From: JAGOEY01 sp017997515 | GTDB lineage: Bacteria > Pseudomonadota > Gammaproteobacteria > Burkholderiales > Burkholderiaceae_C | Assembly: GCA_026314275.1 (NCBI GenBank) | Contig: CP111109.1 | Location: forward strand, 1,798,001-1,862,000 | Direction of reading: 5' to 3' | DNA length: 64,000 nt | Shown: one piece after another, positions 1-10,358 of the stretch | Layout of the letters: each line of letters starts with the position of its first letter | Numbering within the stretch: position 1 is the stretch's first letter | Program-made: the position numbers and the translations under genes | The notes under the pieces: generated by a model | Databases searched by the model: none | Told to the model about the DNA's origin: nothing | The model's input: the letters and a program-made list of their open reading frames with translations, nothing else

Positions 1-802
1 CCGCCAGCGGGGTCTTGAGCTGGTGCGCCGCGTCGGCCAGAAAGCGCTTTTGGGTGGCGATGGAGTCGTTCAGCCGGGTCAGCAGGTCGTTCACCGACTG
101 CACCAGCGGCGCCACCTCCATCGGCACGGCTTTGTCGTCGAGCGGGCTCAAGTCGTCGGGGCGGCGGCGGCGGATGCGCTGCTCCAGCAGGTGCAGGGGT
201 TTGATGCCACGCGCCAGCGCCAGCCACACCAGCAGCACCGCCAGCGGCAGGATCACGAACTGCGGCAGCATCACGCCTTTGATAATTTCTGTGGCCAGCA
301 CCGAGCGTTTTTCGCGGGTCTCGGCCACCTGCACCAGCGCGGGCTGCAGGGTGCCGGTGGCGGCTGTGGTGGCAATCGGCAGCTTGACCCAGGTGTAGGC
401 CACCCGCACGGCCACACCGCGCAGTTCGTCGTCGCGCAACCGCACTTCGCCGGGCAGGCCCTTTTCATCGTCGGTGGGCAGCGGCAGCTCGCGCTCGCCG
501 CCCAGCAGTTCACCCTTGCCGCCGAGCACCTGGTAGAACACTTCGTCCGAGTCGTCCGCCCGCAGAATCTCGCGTGCAGGCTGGGGCAGATTGAAAGACG
601 CGCGCTGGTTCTGCACGGTGATGAGCTGGGCCAGCGCCTGCACGTTAAATTCGAGCGCCCGGTCAAAAGGTTTGTTCGCAATACCTTGCGCCACCAGCCA
701 GGTCAGCGCCAGGCTGATCGGCCACAGCAGCAGCAGCGGCGTGAGCATCCAGTCGAGGATCTCGCCAAACAGGGAGCGCTGCTCGCGCTGGAAGATTTTC
801 AA
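1..802 (-). CDS. TctE-like sensor histidine kinase (5' part, runs off the window)
   Basis: Inner-membrane sensor kinase, truncated by the window edge. The frame is open from the TTG at 802 to base 1. It starts with a short basic segment, TM1 at about residues 17-38, a roughly 120-residue periplasmic loop of the 2CSK_N type seen in TctE/QseC-like kinases, then TM2, a HAMP-like stretch (GIKPLHLLEQRI) and an H-box reading DAAHQLKTPLA at the edge, so the phospho-acceptor His is present but the ATPase domain is not. An in-frame TAA lies 18 bp upstream of the TTG; the next in-frame ATG is 19 codons in, so the start is uncertain. It lies 92 bp downstream of its response regulator. Tricarboxylate sensing is inferred from the family and from a TctC-like gene at 4153. 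Confidence 0.85.
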   Translation of the reverse strand, partial: MKIFQREQRSLFGEILDWMLTPLLLLWPISLALTWLVAQGIANKPFDRALEFNVQALAQLITVQNQRASFNLPQPAREILRADDSDEVFYQVLGGKGELLGGERELPLPTDDEKGLPGEVRLRDDELRGVAVRVAYTWVKLPIATTAATGTLQPALVQVAETREKRSVLATEIIKGVMLPQFVILPLAVLLVWLALARGIKPLHLLEQRIRRRRPDDLSPLDDKAVPMEVAPLVQSVNDLLTRLNDSIATQKRFLADAAHQLKTPLA

Positions 803-894
803 GGGTATGGCCTGTTTTTATGCGTCAAATAGGCCTATGGCACATATGGAGTGTGCGCGAGTAGCTCACTATTTAATAGCAAACAAGGGTGCCG

Positions 895-1569
<675 letters not shown>

Positions 1570-1660
1570 GGGTGTCTCCTGGCGAGGGGTGTCGCGGCGG
1601 GTGTGGTGTTGTTTGGGCAAATTCTAGGCGTAACGCCCCCGCCTGCGGTGCGCGCAGCCT

Positions 1661-1754
1661 TTCCAGCAGACGCCGTGGAACTGGCTTTGCCAGGCCACTG
1701 GCGTCGCCCCCGGCAAGGGGGTAGGCGAGAGCGCAGCGAAGCCTGGGGGTGAAC
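1661..1754. repeat. 94-bp dispersed intergenic repeat, copy A
   Basis: First of three copies in the window (others at 40661-40754 and 63040-63138). It runs from TTCCAGCAGACGCCG to CCTGGGGGTGAAC and contains several complementary G/C-rich blocks (GCCCCC...GGGGG, TGGAACTGGC...). By eye it differs from copy B at 6 of 94 positions. It lies between two convergent-side gene ends and encodes nothing convincing; the small ORF that crosses it on the minus strand is a repeat artefact. Confidence 0.85.
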
Positions 1755-1760
1755 ACATTC

Positions 1761-2282
1761 TTAGGCCTCGTTCAAAAACTCACTTTCGCTGGCGTACGAC
1801 TCCAGGCCGATGGCCACGACAGTTGCCACATCGCCGCCCACAGCCGCGCGAAATTCAGCCTCGGCCTGCGCCACCGCGTCGCGAAACGCCTGCAGCCAGG
1901 CCAGCCCGGTGGGGGTGAAACACACGCGCCGGGCGCGGGCGTCCAGCGGGTCGGGTTCGCGCCGCACCAGGTCCCACGCGGCGCACTGGTCCACCAGGTC
2001 ACCCATGGCCTGTTTGCTCATGCCGGCGCGGCTGGCCAGGTCGGTCAGGCGCGCGCCTTCCAGCGCCAGGTGGCGGGTGATGTGGATGTGCGCGGCACCC
2101 ACCTGGGCGCGTGCCGCCAGGTTCGACAAAGCCAGTGGCACGTCGATGTTGTGCGCCATGAGGGTGAGCACCCGCGCGTCGAACCGGCGCAGGGCATCTC
2201 CCAGCAAACGGCCCAGATGGGTCTGGCGCCAGCCGTCTTCCAGCGGTGCCGAAATGGGGGGTGTATTGCTGGGATTGGTCAT
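1761..2282 (-). CDS. MarR family transcriptional regulator
   Basis: Winged-helix regulator of 173 residues from the ATG at 2282; a TTG six codons upstream is possible but less likely. The central part (LTDLASRAGMSKQAMGDLV) is the recognition-helix region of MarR proteins, followed by the wing with DPLDARARRVCFT, close to the D-x-R-(A/S)-x-R signature. The ligand is unknown. It is divergent from recA with 141 bp between the start codons, and a 9-bp inverted repeat lies in that gap, which could be its own operator. No obvious partner gene is adjacent. Confidence 0.85.
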   Translation of the reverse strand: MTNPSNTPPISAPLEDGWRQTHLGRLLGDALRRFDARVLTLMAHNIDVPLALSNLAARAQVGAAHIHITRHLALEGARLTDLASRAGMSKQAMGDLVDQCAAWDLVRREPDPLDARARRVCFTPTGLAWLQAFRDAVAQAEAEFRAAVGGDVATVVAIGLESYASESEFLNEA

Positions 2283-2292
2283 TCTCAAATAG

Positions 2293-2341
2293 TAAGGCAA
2301 ACTGACTATAAATATCGTTTCTCACAAATGACTTTGCCTTA
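2293..2341. promoter_or_regulatory. Spaced inverted repeat in the marR-recA intergenic region
   Basis: TAAGGCAAA at 2293-2301 is repeated in inverted orientation as TTTGCCTTA at 2333-2341, with 31 bp between the arms. The left arm begins 11 bp upstream of the marR ATG and the pair encloses an A/T-rich stretch (TATAAATAT) that could be a -10 box. It may be a MarR autoregulatory operator; binding is inferred, only the repeat is seen. Confidence 0.45.
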
Positions 2342-2346
2342 GACTA

Positions 2347-2362
2347 CTGTTCAAGCATCCAG
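2347..2362 (+). promoter_or_regulatory. LexA (SOS) box upstream of recA
   Basis: CTGTTCAAGCATCCAG matches the CTG-N10-CAG LexA consensus, with TA before the left half as in strong boxes. It lies 62 bp before the recA start codon, the expected place for SOS control of recA in proteobacteria. The inner bases are not the ideal alternating A/T, so binding may be moderate. Confidence 0.75.
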
Positions 2363-2423
2363 CCTGTTGCTAAAAACAGTTGCAACAGATTGGACCAAGT
2401 TATTGATCTACAAGGAGATTTCC

Positions 2424-3506
2424 ATGGACACCATCGTCAGAGGCAGCAGCATTTCGGTCGCCAACAGTGACAAGGCCAAGGCCTTGCAGGCCGCACTGGC
2501 CCAGATCGAAAAGCAGTTTGGCAAGGGCACGATCATGCGTCTGGGCGAGGGCGAGGCGCTGGACGACGTGCAGGTGGTGTCCACCGGCTCGCTCGGTCTG
2601 GACATTGCGCTGGGCGTTGGTGGCCTGCCCCGTGGCCGGGTGATCGAAATCTACGGCCCGGAATCGTCGGGCAAAACCACGCTCACGCTGCAGGTCATTG
2701 CCGAGATGCAAAAACAGGCCGGCACCTGCGCTTTTGTCGATGCCGAACACGCACTCGACGTGCAATACGCCCAAAAACTCGGCGTCAACCTGTCCGACCT
2801 GCTGATCAGCCAGCCCGACACCGGTGAACAAGCGCTTGAAATTGTCGACAGCCTGGTGCGTTCTGGCGCGGTCGATTTGATTGTGGTGGACTCGGTCGCC
2901 GCGCTCACCCCCAAGGCCGAAATCGAAGGCGACATGGGTGACTCGCTGCCCGGCCTGCAAGCCCGCCTGATGAGCCAGGCCCTGCGCAAGCTGACCTCGT
3001 CCATCAAGAAGACCAACTGCATGGTCATCTTCATCAACCAGATCCGTATGAAGATCGGTGTGATGTTCGGCTCGCCCGAAACCACCACCGGCGGTAATGC
3101 GCTGAAGTTCTACGCCTCGGTGCGCCTGGACATCCGCCGCATCGGCACCATCAAGAAGGGCGACGACGCCATCGGCAACGAAACCAAGGTCAAGGTGGTC
3201 AAGAACAAGGTGTCGCCCCCGTTCAAGACGGCGGAGTTCGACATCCTGTTTGGTGAAGGTATCAGCCGCGAAGGTGAAATCATCGACATGGGTGTCACCG
3301 CCAAGATCGTCGACAAGTCAGGTGCCTGGTACGCCTACAACGGCGAAAAGATCGGCCAGGGCCGCGACAACGCCCGTGAGTTCCTGCGAGAAAACAAAGA
3401 CCTGGCCCGCGAGATCGAGAACAAGGTGCGCGAAAGCCTGGGCATCGCCCTGCTGGCCGAGCTGCCTGCGGTGGCTGCTGAAAACAAGGCCAAAAAAGAG
3501 GCCTGA
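2424..3506 (+). CDS. recA: Recombinase RecA
   Basis: ATP-dependent strand-exchange protein and LexA co-protease. It is 360 residues long, the usual size. The Walker A motif GPESSGKTT lies at about residues 78-86 and the Walker B strand reads LIVVDSVAAL; loop L2 with FINQIRMKIGVMFG and the Ala/Lys-rich acidic tail are all present. The ATG at 2424 is chosen over a 19-codon upstream extension because AAGGAG sits at an ideal distance and the N-terminus then matches the family. LexA control is predicted from the box at 2347. recX follows 50 bp downstream, the classic arrangement. Confidence 0.99.
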   Translation: MDTIVRGSSISVANSDKAKALQAALAQIEKQFGKGTIMRLGEGEALDDVQVVSTGSLGLDIALGVGGLPRGRVIEIYGPESSGKTTLTLQVIAEMQKQAGTCAFVDAEHALDVQYAQKLGVNLSDLLISQPDTGEQALEIVDSLVRSGAVDLIVVDSVAALTPKAEIEGDMGDSLPGLQARLMSQALRKLTSSIKKTNCMVIFINQIRMKIGVMFGSPETTTGGNALKFYASVRLDIRRIGTIKKGDDAIGNETKVKVVKNKVSPPFKTAEFDILFGEGISREGEIIDMGVTAKIVDKSGAWYAYNGEKIGQGRDNAREFLRENKDLAREIENKVRESLGIALLAELPAVAAENKAKKEA

Positions 3507-3556
3507 CGCCCAGGGGGAGAGCGCAGACAGCTATAAATTAAATAGCAAATCGGTTC

Positions 3557-4006
3557 ATGGCTTTTTCTGCGCCATCGTTGAAGGGCCGCGCGCTGCGCCT
3601 GCTGAGCCAGCGTGAGCATTCCCGCACCGAGCTGGAACGCAAGCTGGCGAAGTACGAAGAAGAGCCCGGCACCTTGGCCCAGGCGCTGGACGAGCTGGTG
3701 GCCAAAGACTTTATCAACGAAACCCGCGTGGTGCAGTCGGTCGTGAACCAGCGCGCTGCGCGTATGGGCGCGGCGCGGGTGCGGCAGGAGCTGCAGCACA
3801 AAGGTATCGCGCCTGAGGCCATTGCCGAGGCTGTGGCGGGCCTCAAAGACACCGAGCTGGAGCGCGCGCGTGGTGTCTGGCAACGGCGGTTTGACGCCTT
3901 GCCCGCAGATGCCAAGGAGCGCGCCCGTCAGGGCCGTTTTCTGCTGGCGCGGGGGTTTTCAGGGGCGGTGGTGGCGCGGGTGCTGCGCTGCGAGCGGGAT
4001 GGGTGA
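3557..4006 (+). CDS. recX: Regulatory protein RecX
   Basis: Small helical modulator that binds RecA filaments and limits RecA activity. It has 149 residues with the three-helix repeat architecture of RecX: an N-terminal LKGRALRLLSQREHSRTELERKL block, a middle block with YEEEPGTLAQALDELVAKDFINETRVVQSVV and a C-terminal block ending in GFSGAVVARVLR. It is co-directional with recA and probably co-transcribed at low level. The 50-bp gap contains a copy of the dispersed AGCTAT...ATAGC repeat motif. Confidence 0.96.
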   Translation: MAFSAPSLKGRALRLLSQREHSRTELERKLAKYEEEPGTLAQALDELVAKDFINETRVVQSVVNQRAARMGAARVRQELQHKGIAPEAIAEAVAGLKDTELERARGVWQRRFDALPADAKERARQGRFLLARGFSGAVVARVLRCERDG

Positions 4007-4152
4007 GTGCAGGAGCCCGGGTTTTTGAGGGACTACACACCAGGAGCGGGGTGGTTGGGCTGATAATAAAGTCACAATTGGTTTCAAATTCGCAGCCGCC
4101 CCGTGGTGGCTGCAGATAAGCCCCCTTCCTTCCACTGCCAGAGACTTTTCCC

Positions 4153-5196
4153 GTGCCTTCTACCCTCCCGAATTTCCCGCACCTTGCCCCCACTTCCGAT
4201 GCGCACGCGCGCCGCCGCACATTCCTGACCTGGATGGCAGCCGCTGCAGCCACCTCCCCCATGGCGGCACTGGCGCAAACCAGCGCTGCAGACGCCATCG
4301 CCCCCGTGCGTTTGGGCGCCAAGCTGCGGATGGTGATTCCGGCCAATGCGGGGGGTGGCTGGGACCAGACTGGCCGCGCCATGGGTGCGGCGCTGGTGGC
4401 CAACGGCAATGTGGACGCCATCGACTATGAAAACGTGGGTGGCAAAGGCGGCGTGCTGGGCCTGGAGCACTACGTCAAGAACTACGATGGCGACGCCAAT
4501 GCCATGCTGATGGGTGGCATGGTGATGGTGGGCGCGGTGGCGCTGCACAAACCAGCGGTGAACCTCAGCCATGTGAGCCCGCTGGCGCGCCTGACCAGCG
4601 ACTACATGGTGCTGGTGGTGCGTGGCGACTCGCCCATCCGCACCACCAAAGACCTGGTTGCACTGATGAAGACAGACCTGCGTGCCGTGCCGATCGCCGG
4701 TGCCTCGGCTGGCAGCGTGGACCACATGTTTATCGGGCGGCTGGTCCGTGCCGCCCCGGCCAACCCGGCAGAACTGGCCTACCAGCCGTTTGCGGGCGGT
4801 GCGCAGGTGACGGAGGCCGTGTTGTCGGGCAAGGCCGTTGCCGCGATCTCGGGTTACAGCGAGCTCAAGGACATGCTGGCCAGCGGCAAACTGCGTGCCA
4901 TCGGTGTCTCGTCACGCCGCGCCTTGTACGGCATTCCGTCGGTGCGTGAGCAAGGCCTGGACATCGACATGGCCAACTGGCGGGGTCTGTTCACCGGCCG
5001 CCAGGTGCCGGCCGCCCGCCAAGCCGACATGGTGAAGGCCTTGCAGGGCGCGGTGGCCCATGCCAGCTGGCAAGGGGCCCTGAAACAAAACCGCTGGCAG
5101 TCGTCGTGGATGGCGGGCTCGGACCTGGTGGCGTTCCTGGAGACAGAACGTGCCATCGCCGAGGTGATGGTGCACATCCTCAAGCTCAAGGCCTGA
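4153..5196 (+). CDS. Tripartite tricarboxylate transporter substrate-binding protein (TctC/Bug family)
   Basis: Periplasmic solute receptor of 347 residues starting at GTG. The N-terminus carries a twin-arginine-like run (RRRTFLTWM), a hydrophobic Ala-rich segment and a probable AxA site near ALA-QTS, so export by Tat or Sec is likely. The mature part follows the TctC/Bug pattern: VIPANAGGGWDQTGRAMG at the ligand pocket entrance, YENVGGKGGVLGLEHY, AGASAGSVDHM, YQPFAGGAQVTEAVLSGKA and the GIPSVREQGLDI segment. No tctA/tctB membrane genes are adjacent. The TctDE-like regulators at 1-1569 are three genes away, which suggests a functional link split by recA-recX. Confidence 0.92.
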   Translation: MPSTLPNFPHLAPTSDAHARRRTFLTWMAAAAATSPMAALAQTSAADAIAPVRLGAKLRMVIPANAGGGWDQTGRAMGAALVANGNVDAIDYENVGGKGGVLGLEHYVKNYDGDANAMLMGGMVMVGAVALHKPAVNLSHVSPLARLTSDYMVLVVRGDSPIRTTKDLVALMKTDLRAVPIAGASAGSVDHMFIGRLVRAAPANPAELAYQPFAGGAQVTEAVLSGKAVAAISGYSELKDMLASGKLRAIGVSSRRALYGIPSVREQGLDIDMANWRGLFTGRQVPAARQADMVKALQGAVAHASWQGALKQNRWQSSWMAGSDLVAFLETERAIAEVMVHILKLKA

Positions 5197-5218
5197 TCAC
5201 ACGCTGTCCCGTGCCAGG

Positions 5219-6154
5219 TCAGAGCCCTAGCATCAGCTTGAGGTTCTGCACCGCCGCCCCGCTCGCGCCCTTGCCCAGGTTGTCGAGCCGGGCGATCAGC
5301 ACGGCATGGTGGTAGTCGTCGTTGCCAAACACGCGTAATTCGAGTTTGTTGGTGTCGTTCAGTGCCAGCGCATCCAGTTTGCCGTCGCTGGTGGGTGGCA
5401 GCACGGACACCCAGGCGTCCGGCGTGTTGCTCTTGGCGTAGTGGGCAGCCAGCGCGGCGTGTATGTCGGCGGCTTTGGGGCTGCCGGGCAGCAGGTCAAG
5501 GTGCAGCGGCAACTGCACCAGCATGCCCTGTTTGAAGTTGCCCACCGAGGGCACAAAAATCGGGCGGCGGGTCAGCCCGGTGTAGGCCATGATTTCGGGG
5601 ATGTGTTTGTGCTTCAGGCCCAGTGCATAGGCCTCGAACAGCGGCGCTTCGCCTTTTTCATAGGCTTCGATCATGGTGCGCCCGCCGCCCGAGTAACCAC
5701 TGACCGATGGCAACGCCACCGGAAAGTCTGCGGGCACCAGCCCGGCGTCCACCAGCGGGCGCAGCAGCGCAATGGCACCCGTGGCATAACAGCCCGGGTT
5801 GGCCACACGGCTGGCCTGGGCCACGGCGTCGCGCTGGCCAGCGGCCAGTTCGGGGAAACCAAACACCCAGCCCGGCGCGGTGCGGTGGGCGGTGGAGGCG
5901 TCGATGATTTTGGGGCCTTTTTGGCCTGTAGCGCTTGCTATCTGGTTCACCATTGCTACGGTTTCAATAGCGGCGTCATCGTGCAGGCACAAAACCACCA
6001 GGTCCACCCCGGCGAGGATGTCGCGCTTGGCTTCAGGGTCTTTGCGCCGCTCGGGGGCGATGCTGACGACCTCGATCTGCGGCATCAGCTGCAGCCGTTC
6101 GCGGATTTGCAGGCCGGTGGTTCCTGCTTCGCCATCAATAAATACCTTGGACAT
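5219..6154 (-). CDS. argC: N-acetyl-gamma-glutamyl-phosphate reductase, type 2
   Basis: Reduces N-acetyl-glutamyl-phosphate to the semialdehyde with NADPH in arginine synthesis. It is 311 residues, the short form (ArgC2). The dinucleotide-binding start reads VFIDGEAGTTG, the catalytic Cys is in ANPGCYATG at about residue 122, and the downstream PSVSGYSGGGR and HKHIPEI motifs are intact. The ATG at 6154 has AGGA 7 bases upstream; a TTG two codons earlier is less likely. Around residues 66-80 the coding strand contains a copy of the dispersed ATAGC-AAGCGC repeat, read in frame as QIASATGQ. Confidence 0.96.
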   Translation of the reverse strand: MSKVFIDGEAGTTGLQIRERLQLMPQIEVVSIAPERRKDPEAKRDILAGVDLVVLCLHDDAAIETVAMVNQIASATGQKGPKIIDASTAHRTAPGWVFGFPELAAGQRDAVAQASRVANPGCYATGAIALLRPLVDAGLVPADFPVALPSVSGYSGGGRTMIEAYEKGEAPLFEAYALGLKHKHIPEIMAYTGLTRRPIFVPSVGNFKQGMLVQLPLHLDLLPGSPKAADIHAALAAHYAKSNTPDAWVSVLPPTSDGKLDALALNDTNKLELRVFGNDDYHHAVLIARLDNLGKGASGAAVQNLKLMLGL

Positions 6155-6321
6155 GATCAATTCCTGGGTGTAAAAATGGGGCGTTCAACCCGCACATGTA
6201 AGACGGGCACAAGCTTTGTGCGCTGCACCATGATACATTCCCGGGTGCTGCGTTCCCCGCCCGTTGCCAGGATAAACCCTTGGTTTTCGGGTCAAAATCA
6301 TCCATTCCTGAGAGAGCCCTC

Positions 6322-7482
<1,161 letters not shown>

Positions 7483-7491
7483 GGAACAGTC

Positions 7492-8385
7492 ATGTCGATC
7501 TACATCAACAAAGACACCAAGGTCATCACCCAGGGCATCACCGGCAAGACCGGTCAGTTCCACACGGAAAAGTGCCAGGAATACGCCAACGGCAAAAACG
7601 CTTTTGTCGCGGGTGTGAACCCCAAGAAGGCCGGCGAGTCGATCTTCAACATCCCAATCTACGCCTCCGTCAAAGAAGCCGCCGCCCAGACCGGCGCCAC
7701 TGTGTCGGTCATCTATGTGCCGCCTCCAGGCGCTGCCGCAGCCATCTGGGAAGCTGTTGAAGCCGACCTCGACATGGCCATCTGTATCACCGAAGGCATC
7801 CCTGTCCGGGACATGCTGGAAGTGCGCAACAAGATGAAGGCCAAGGAAGCCGCTGGTGGCAAGAAGACCCTGCTGCTCGGCCCCAACTGCCCCGGCCTGA
7901 TCACGCCCGACGAGATCAAGATCGGCATCATGCCCGGTCACATCCACCGCAAGGGCCGTATCGGTGTGGTTTCGCGCTCCGGCACGCTGACCTACGAAGC
8001 TGTGGCACAACTGACCGAAATCGGTCTGGGCCAGTCCAGCGCCGTCGGTATCGGTGGTGACCCGATCAACGGCCTGAAGCACATCGACGTGATGCAAGCC
8101 TTCAATGACGATCCAGACACCGACGCCGTCATCATGATTGGTGAAATTGGTGGCCCGGACGAAGCCGAAGCCGCCCGCTGGTGCAAGCTGAACATGAAGA
8201 AGCCTGTGGTTGGCTTTATCGCTGGTGTGACCGCACCTCCCGGCAAACGCATGGGCCACGCCGGTGCACTGATCTCTGGTGGTGCCGACACGGCCGAGGC
8301 CAAACTGTCCGTCATGGAAGAAAGCGGCTTCACCATCACGCGCAACTTCTCTGAACTGGCCAAGCTGCTGAAGGCCCGTCTGTAA
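7492..8385 (+). CDS. sucD: Succinyl-CoA synthetase subunit alpha
   Basis: Alpha subunit carrying the phospho-histidine. It is 297 residues. The N-terminal CoA-binding Rossmann fold reads GITGKTGQFHTEKC, the middle contains LLGPNCPGLI and SRSGTLTYEA, and the catalytic His lies in GHAGALISGG near residue 250. It is translated from an ATG 9 bp after sucC with a GGA ribosome site in the gap, and the operon ends at the strong terminator at 8437-8472. Confidence 0.98.
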   Translation: MSIYINKDTKVITQGITGKTGQFHTEKCQEYANGKNAFVAGVNPKKAGESIFNIPIYASVKEAAAQTGATVSVIYVPPPGAAAAIWEAVEADLDMAICITEGIPVRDMLEVRNKMKAKEAAGGKKTLLLGPNCPGLITPDEIKIGIMPGHIHRKGRIGVVSRSGTLTYEAVAQLTEIGLGQSSAVGIGGDPINGLKHIDVMQAFNDDPDTDAVIMIGEIGGPDEAEAARWCKLNMKKPVVGFIAGVTAPPGKRMGHAGALISGGADTAEAKLSVMEESGFTITRNFSELAKLLKARL

Positions 8386-8436
8386 GCAATATGACGGACG
8401 CCGGGCAAGAGCCCGGGCCAGACTGCTTTCCATAAG

Positions 8437-8472
8437 AAAAGCGCCCCGCACGACAGTGTGGGGCGCTTTTTT
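8437..8472 (+). terminator. Rho-independent terminator of sucCD
   Basis: GCGCCCCGCA and TGTGGGGCGC form a near-perfect G/C stem with a short loop, preceded by AAAA and followed by TTTTTT. It is 52 bp after the sucD stop. Confidence 0.93.
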
Positions 8473-8789
8473 AATACATAACACCCCCTCTGGCCATCAG
8501 CATCCTGCTGCGGCAGCGGCCGGCGCGACCGTGGTCATCGCTGGCGGCAAACTGCTGCAGGCGCGGGCCAGCAGGGCTGCTTTGGCCGGGTGAATGTATC
8601 ACCAGCGCAACGCTGGTGATTTTTGTGTGACAAAGTTCCTTGTTCTGGGTGAGGCGGTCTGTTAGTGTGCGGGTAGTCGCAGTTAGTTACAGTCTTCTAC
8701 ATTTTGTAGTGGCGTTTTGACTGCCATCCCACACTGACCAGGACACAGGAATTGGTCGCCGCTCCCGGCATCGGGGCTGCGCCAGCCAC
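8473..8789. other. Intergenic region between sucCD and the PP2C gene
   Basis: About 320 bp without a convincing gene. It holds a perfect 10-bp hairpin (ATCACCAGCG / CGCTGGTGAT, loop CAA) at 8598-8620 followed by TTTT. This could be a second terminator or a regulatory stem, since no gene ends just before it. Downstream, weak promoter-like A/T-poor sequence leads to the PP2C gene. Confidence 0.5.
8598..8624 (+). terminator. Perfect hairpin followed by T-run
   Basis: ATCACCAGCG pairs exactly with CGCTGGTGAT around a CAA loop and is followed by four T residues. It is terminator-like, but 210 bp from the nearest upstream gene end, so it may protect or regulate rather than end a transcript. Confidence 0.55.
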
Positions 8790-9578
8790 ATGATGATGTA
8801 CGAGTTTTGCGCCCAGACGGACCGTGGTCTGGCCCGGGGAAACAATGAAGATTCCGTGTCCCTGGACGAGTCCTGCGGACTGGCCATCCTCGCCGATGGT
8901 ATGGGTGGGTACAACGCGGGTGAAGTGGCCAGTGGCATGGCGACGGCACTGATCCAGGCTGAAATGGGCCAGTGGCTTAACAAAGCCGGGCCTCAGGCAA
9001 CGGGCCGAGATATTCGGCAGGCCTTGGAGCTGTCTGTGGGCAACAGCAACCGTGCTGTGTTTGAGGCTTCCCAGGCTAATTCCGACTACGCAGGGATGGG
9101 GACGACTCTGGTGGTGGGGGTGTTCCGTGGGCCCAAATTGGTGGTGGGCCATATTGGAGACTCTCGTTGCTACCGTTTGCGTGGGGGCACCTTGTTGCGC
9201 TCCACTCGGGACCATTCGCTGCTGCAGGAGCAACTGGACGCCGGGCTGATCACGCCCGAACAGGCGGCGGTGTCCACCCACCGCAATCTGGTCACCCGCG
9301 CTTTGGGCGTGGAGCCTACTGCCGTGCTGGAAATCAATGAATACAAGGTGGAGGCCGACGATATCTACCTGCTGTGCTCGGACGGCTTGTCCGACATGGT
9401 GGATGACGCGGTAATTGCCAGCATTCTCCTGGCGCAGCAGCCACTGGCGCAGTGTGCAGAGGCCTTGATCAAAGCCGCCAATGCAGGCGGCGGGCGCGAT
9501 AATATCAGCGTCTTGTTGGCCAAGGCGGAGGGGGGCATCCGCAAGCGCAGCCTGGTGTCGTGGCTGTTGGGCGGGTAA
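8790..9578 (+). CDS. PP2C-type serine/threonine protein phosphatase (Stp1-like)
   Basis: Metal-dependent protein phosphatase of 262 residues. All PP2C motifs are visible in order: RGNNEDS, ILADGMGGYNAGE, GMGTTLVV, GHIGDSRCYRLR, TRDHS, LCSDGLSDMV and GGRDNISVL. The Asp residues of the two-metal site are present. The start is one of three consecutive ATG codons at 8790-8798. The FHA gene follows after 39 bp. A cognate Ser/Thr kinase is not present in the window, which is unusual because PP2C and FHA genes usually accompany one. Confidence 0.95.
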   Translation: MMMYEFCAQTDRGLARGNNEDSVSLDESCGLAILADGMGGYNAGEVASGMATALIQAEMGQWLNKAGPQATGRDIRQALELSVGNSNRAVFEASQANSDYAGMGTTLVVGVFRGPKLVVGHIGDSRCYRLRGGTLLRSTRDHSLLQEQLDAGLITPEQAAVSTHRNLVTRALGVEPTAVLEINEYKVEADDIYLLCSDGLSDMVDDAVIASILLAQQPLAQCAEALIKAANAGGGRDNISVLLAKAEGGIRKRSLVSWLLGG

Positions 9579-9617
9579 GAACGTGTTTACAAGAACTCAC
9601 GGAAGCAGGAGCCTTTC

Positions 9618-10310
9618 ATGGCAAAAATGATTGTGTCGATTGACGGTGTTGTCATCAAAGACGTGCAGTTGACCAAGGAGCGCACCACGCTGGGCCGGCG
9701 ACCCTACAACGACATCGTGATCGACAACCTGGCCGTCAGCGGAGAGCACGCTGTCTTCCGTATGCTGGGCATGGATGTGTTCATTGAAGACCTGAACAGC
9801 ACCAATGGTTCCTATGTCAACGGCAAAGCGGTCAAAAGACAGCAGTTGCGCAGCGGCGACACCATCGAAGTCGGCAAATACCAGCTCAAGTTCTCGACCC
9901 AGGGCGACACGGATGGGCTCGACCAGCCCGCGGTTTTCAAGACCGGCAGCGGTGTTGGCAGTGTGGTGGGGCACAGCCCGGCCACGCCGGTCGCCCCGGC
10001 AGCGCATGCTCCTGCGGGAGCCCGTGCTGTACCGACCCATACACCCGTGTCCGATGCGGCGATCCGGGTTTTGTCCGGCGCGGCGGTCGGGCGCGAGGTG
10101 GCCTTGGTCAAAGTGGTCACCACCATTGGCAAACCAGGGGTTGCCGCGGCGGCCATCACCAAACGGCCCCACGGTTTTGTGCTGGCGCATGTAGAAGGCG
10201 ACAGCATGCCGCTGGTGAACGGTGCCCCGATTGGCGACGAAGCCGTCCAGCTGCGCAACGGCGACATGCTGGAGCTGGCCGGCACCCGTATGCAGTTCAC
10301 CCACATCTAG
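9618..10310 (+). CDS. FHA-domain protein (two FHA-like modules)
   Basis: Cytoplasmic phosphothreonine-binding adaptor of 230 residues. The first FHA domain spans about residues 20-90 with the conserved LGRRPYNDIVID, SGEHA and LNSTNGSYVNG motifs. A Pro/Ala-rich linker follows, then a second, more divergent FHA-like fold at about residues 145-230 (TTIGKPG, PLVNGAPI, LRNGDMLELAGT). AGCAGGAG is placed upstream of the ATG. It probably recruits a phosphorylated partner that the upstream phosphatase can reset. The next gene is the CHASE2 cyclase 48 bp away, and the spacing supports one operon. Confidence 0.93.
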   Translation: MAKMIVSIDGVVIKDVQLTKERTTLGRRPYNDIVIDNLAVSGEHAVFRMLGMDVFIEDLNSTNGSYVNGKAVKRQQLRSGDTIEVGKYQLKFSTQGDTDGLDQPAVFKTGSGVGSVVGHSPATPVAPAAHAPAGARAVPTHTPVSDAAIRVLSGAAVGREVALVKVVTTIGKPGVAAAAITKRPHGFVLAHVEGDSMPLVNGAPIGDEAVQLRNGDMLELAGTRMQFTHI

Positions 10311-10358
10311 TCTCAGTTGCCGCCTTGCTGTTGATCCTGCAGCGCTAACTGCCCTTTC

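Noticed and set aside
1661..1754. The 94-bp repeat as part of a CRISPR or attachment site
   Set aside because: Copies are tens of kilobases apart, without regular spacing, adjacent integrase or cas genes.
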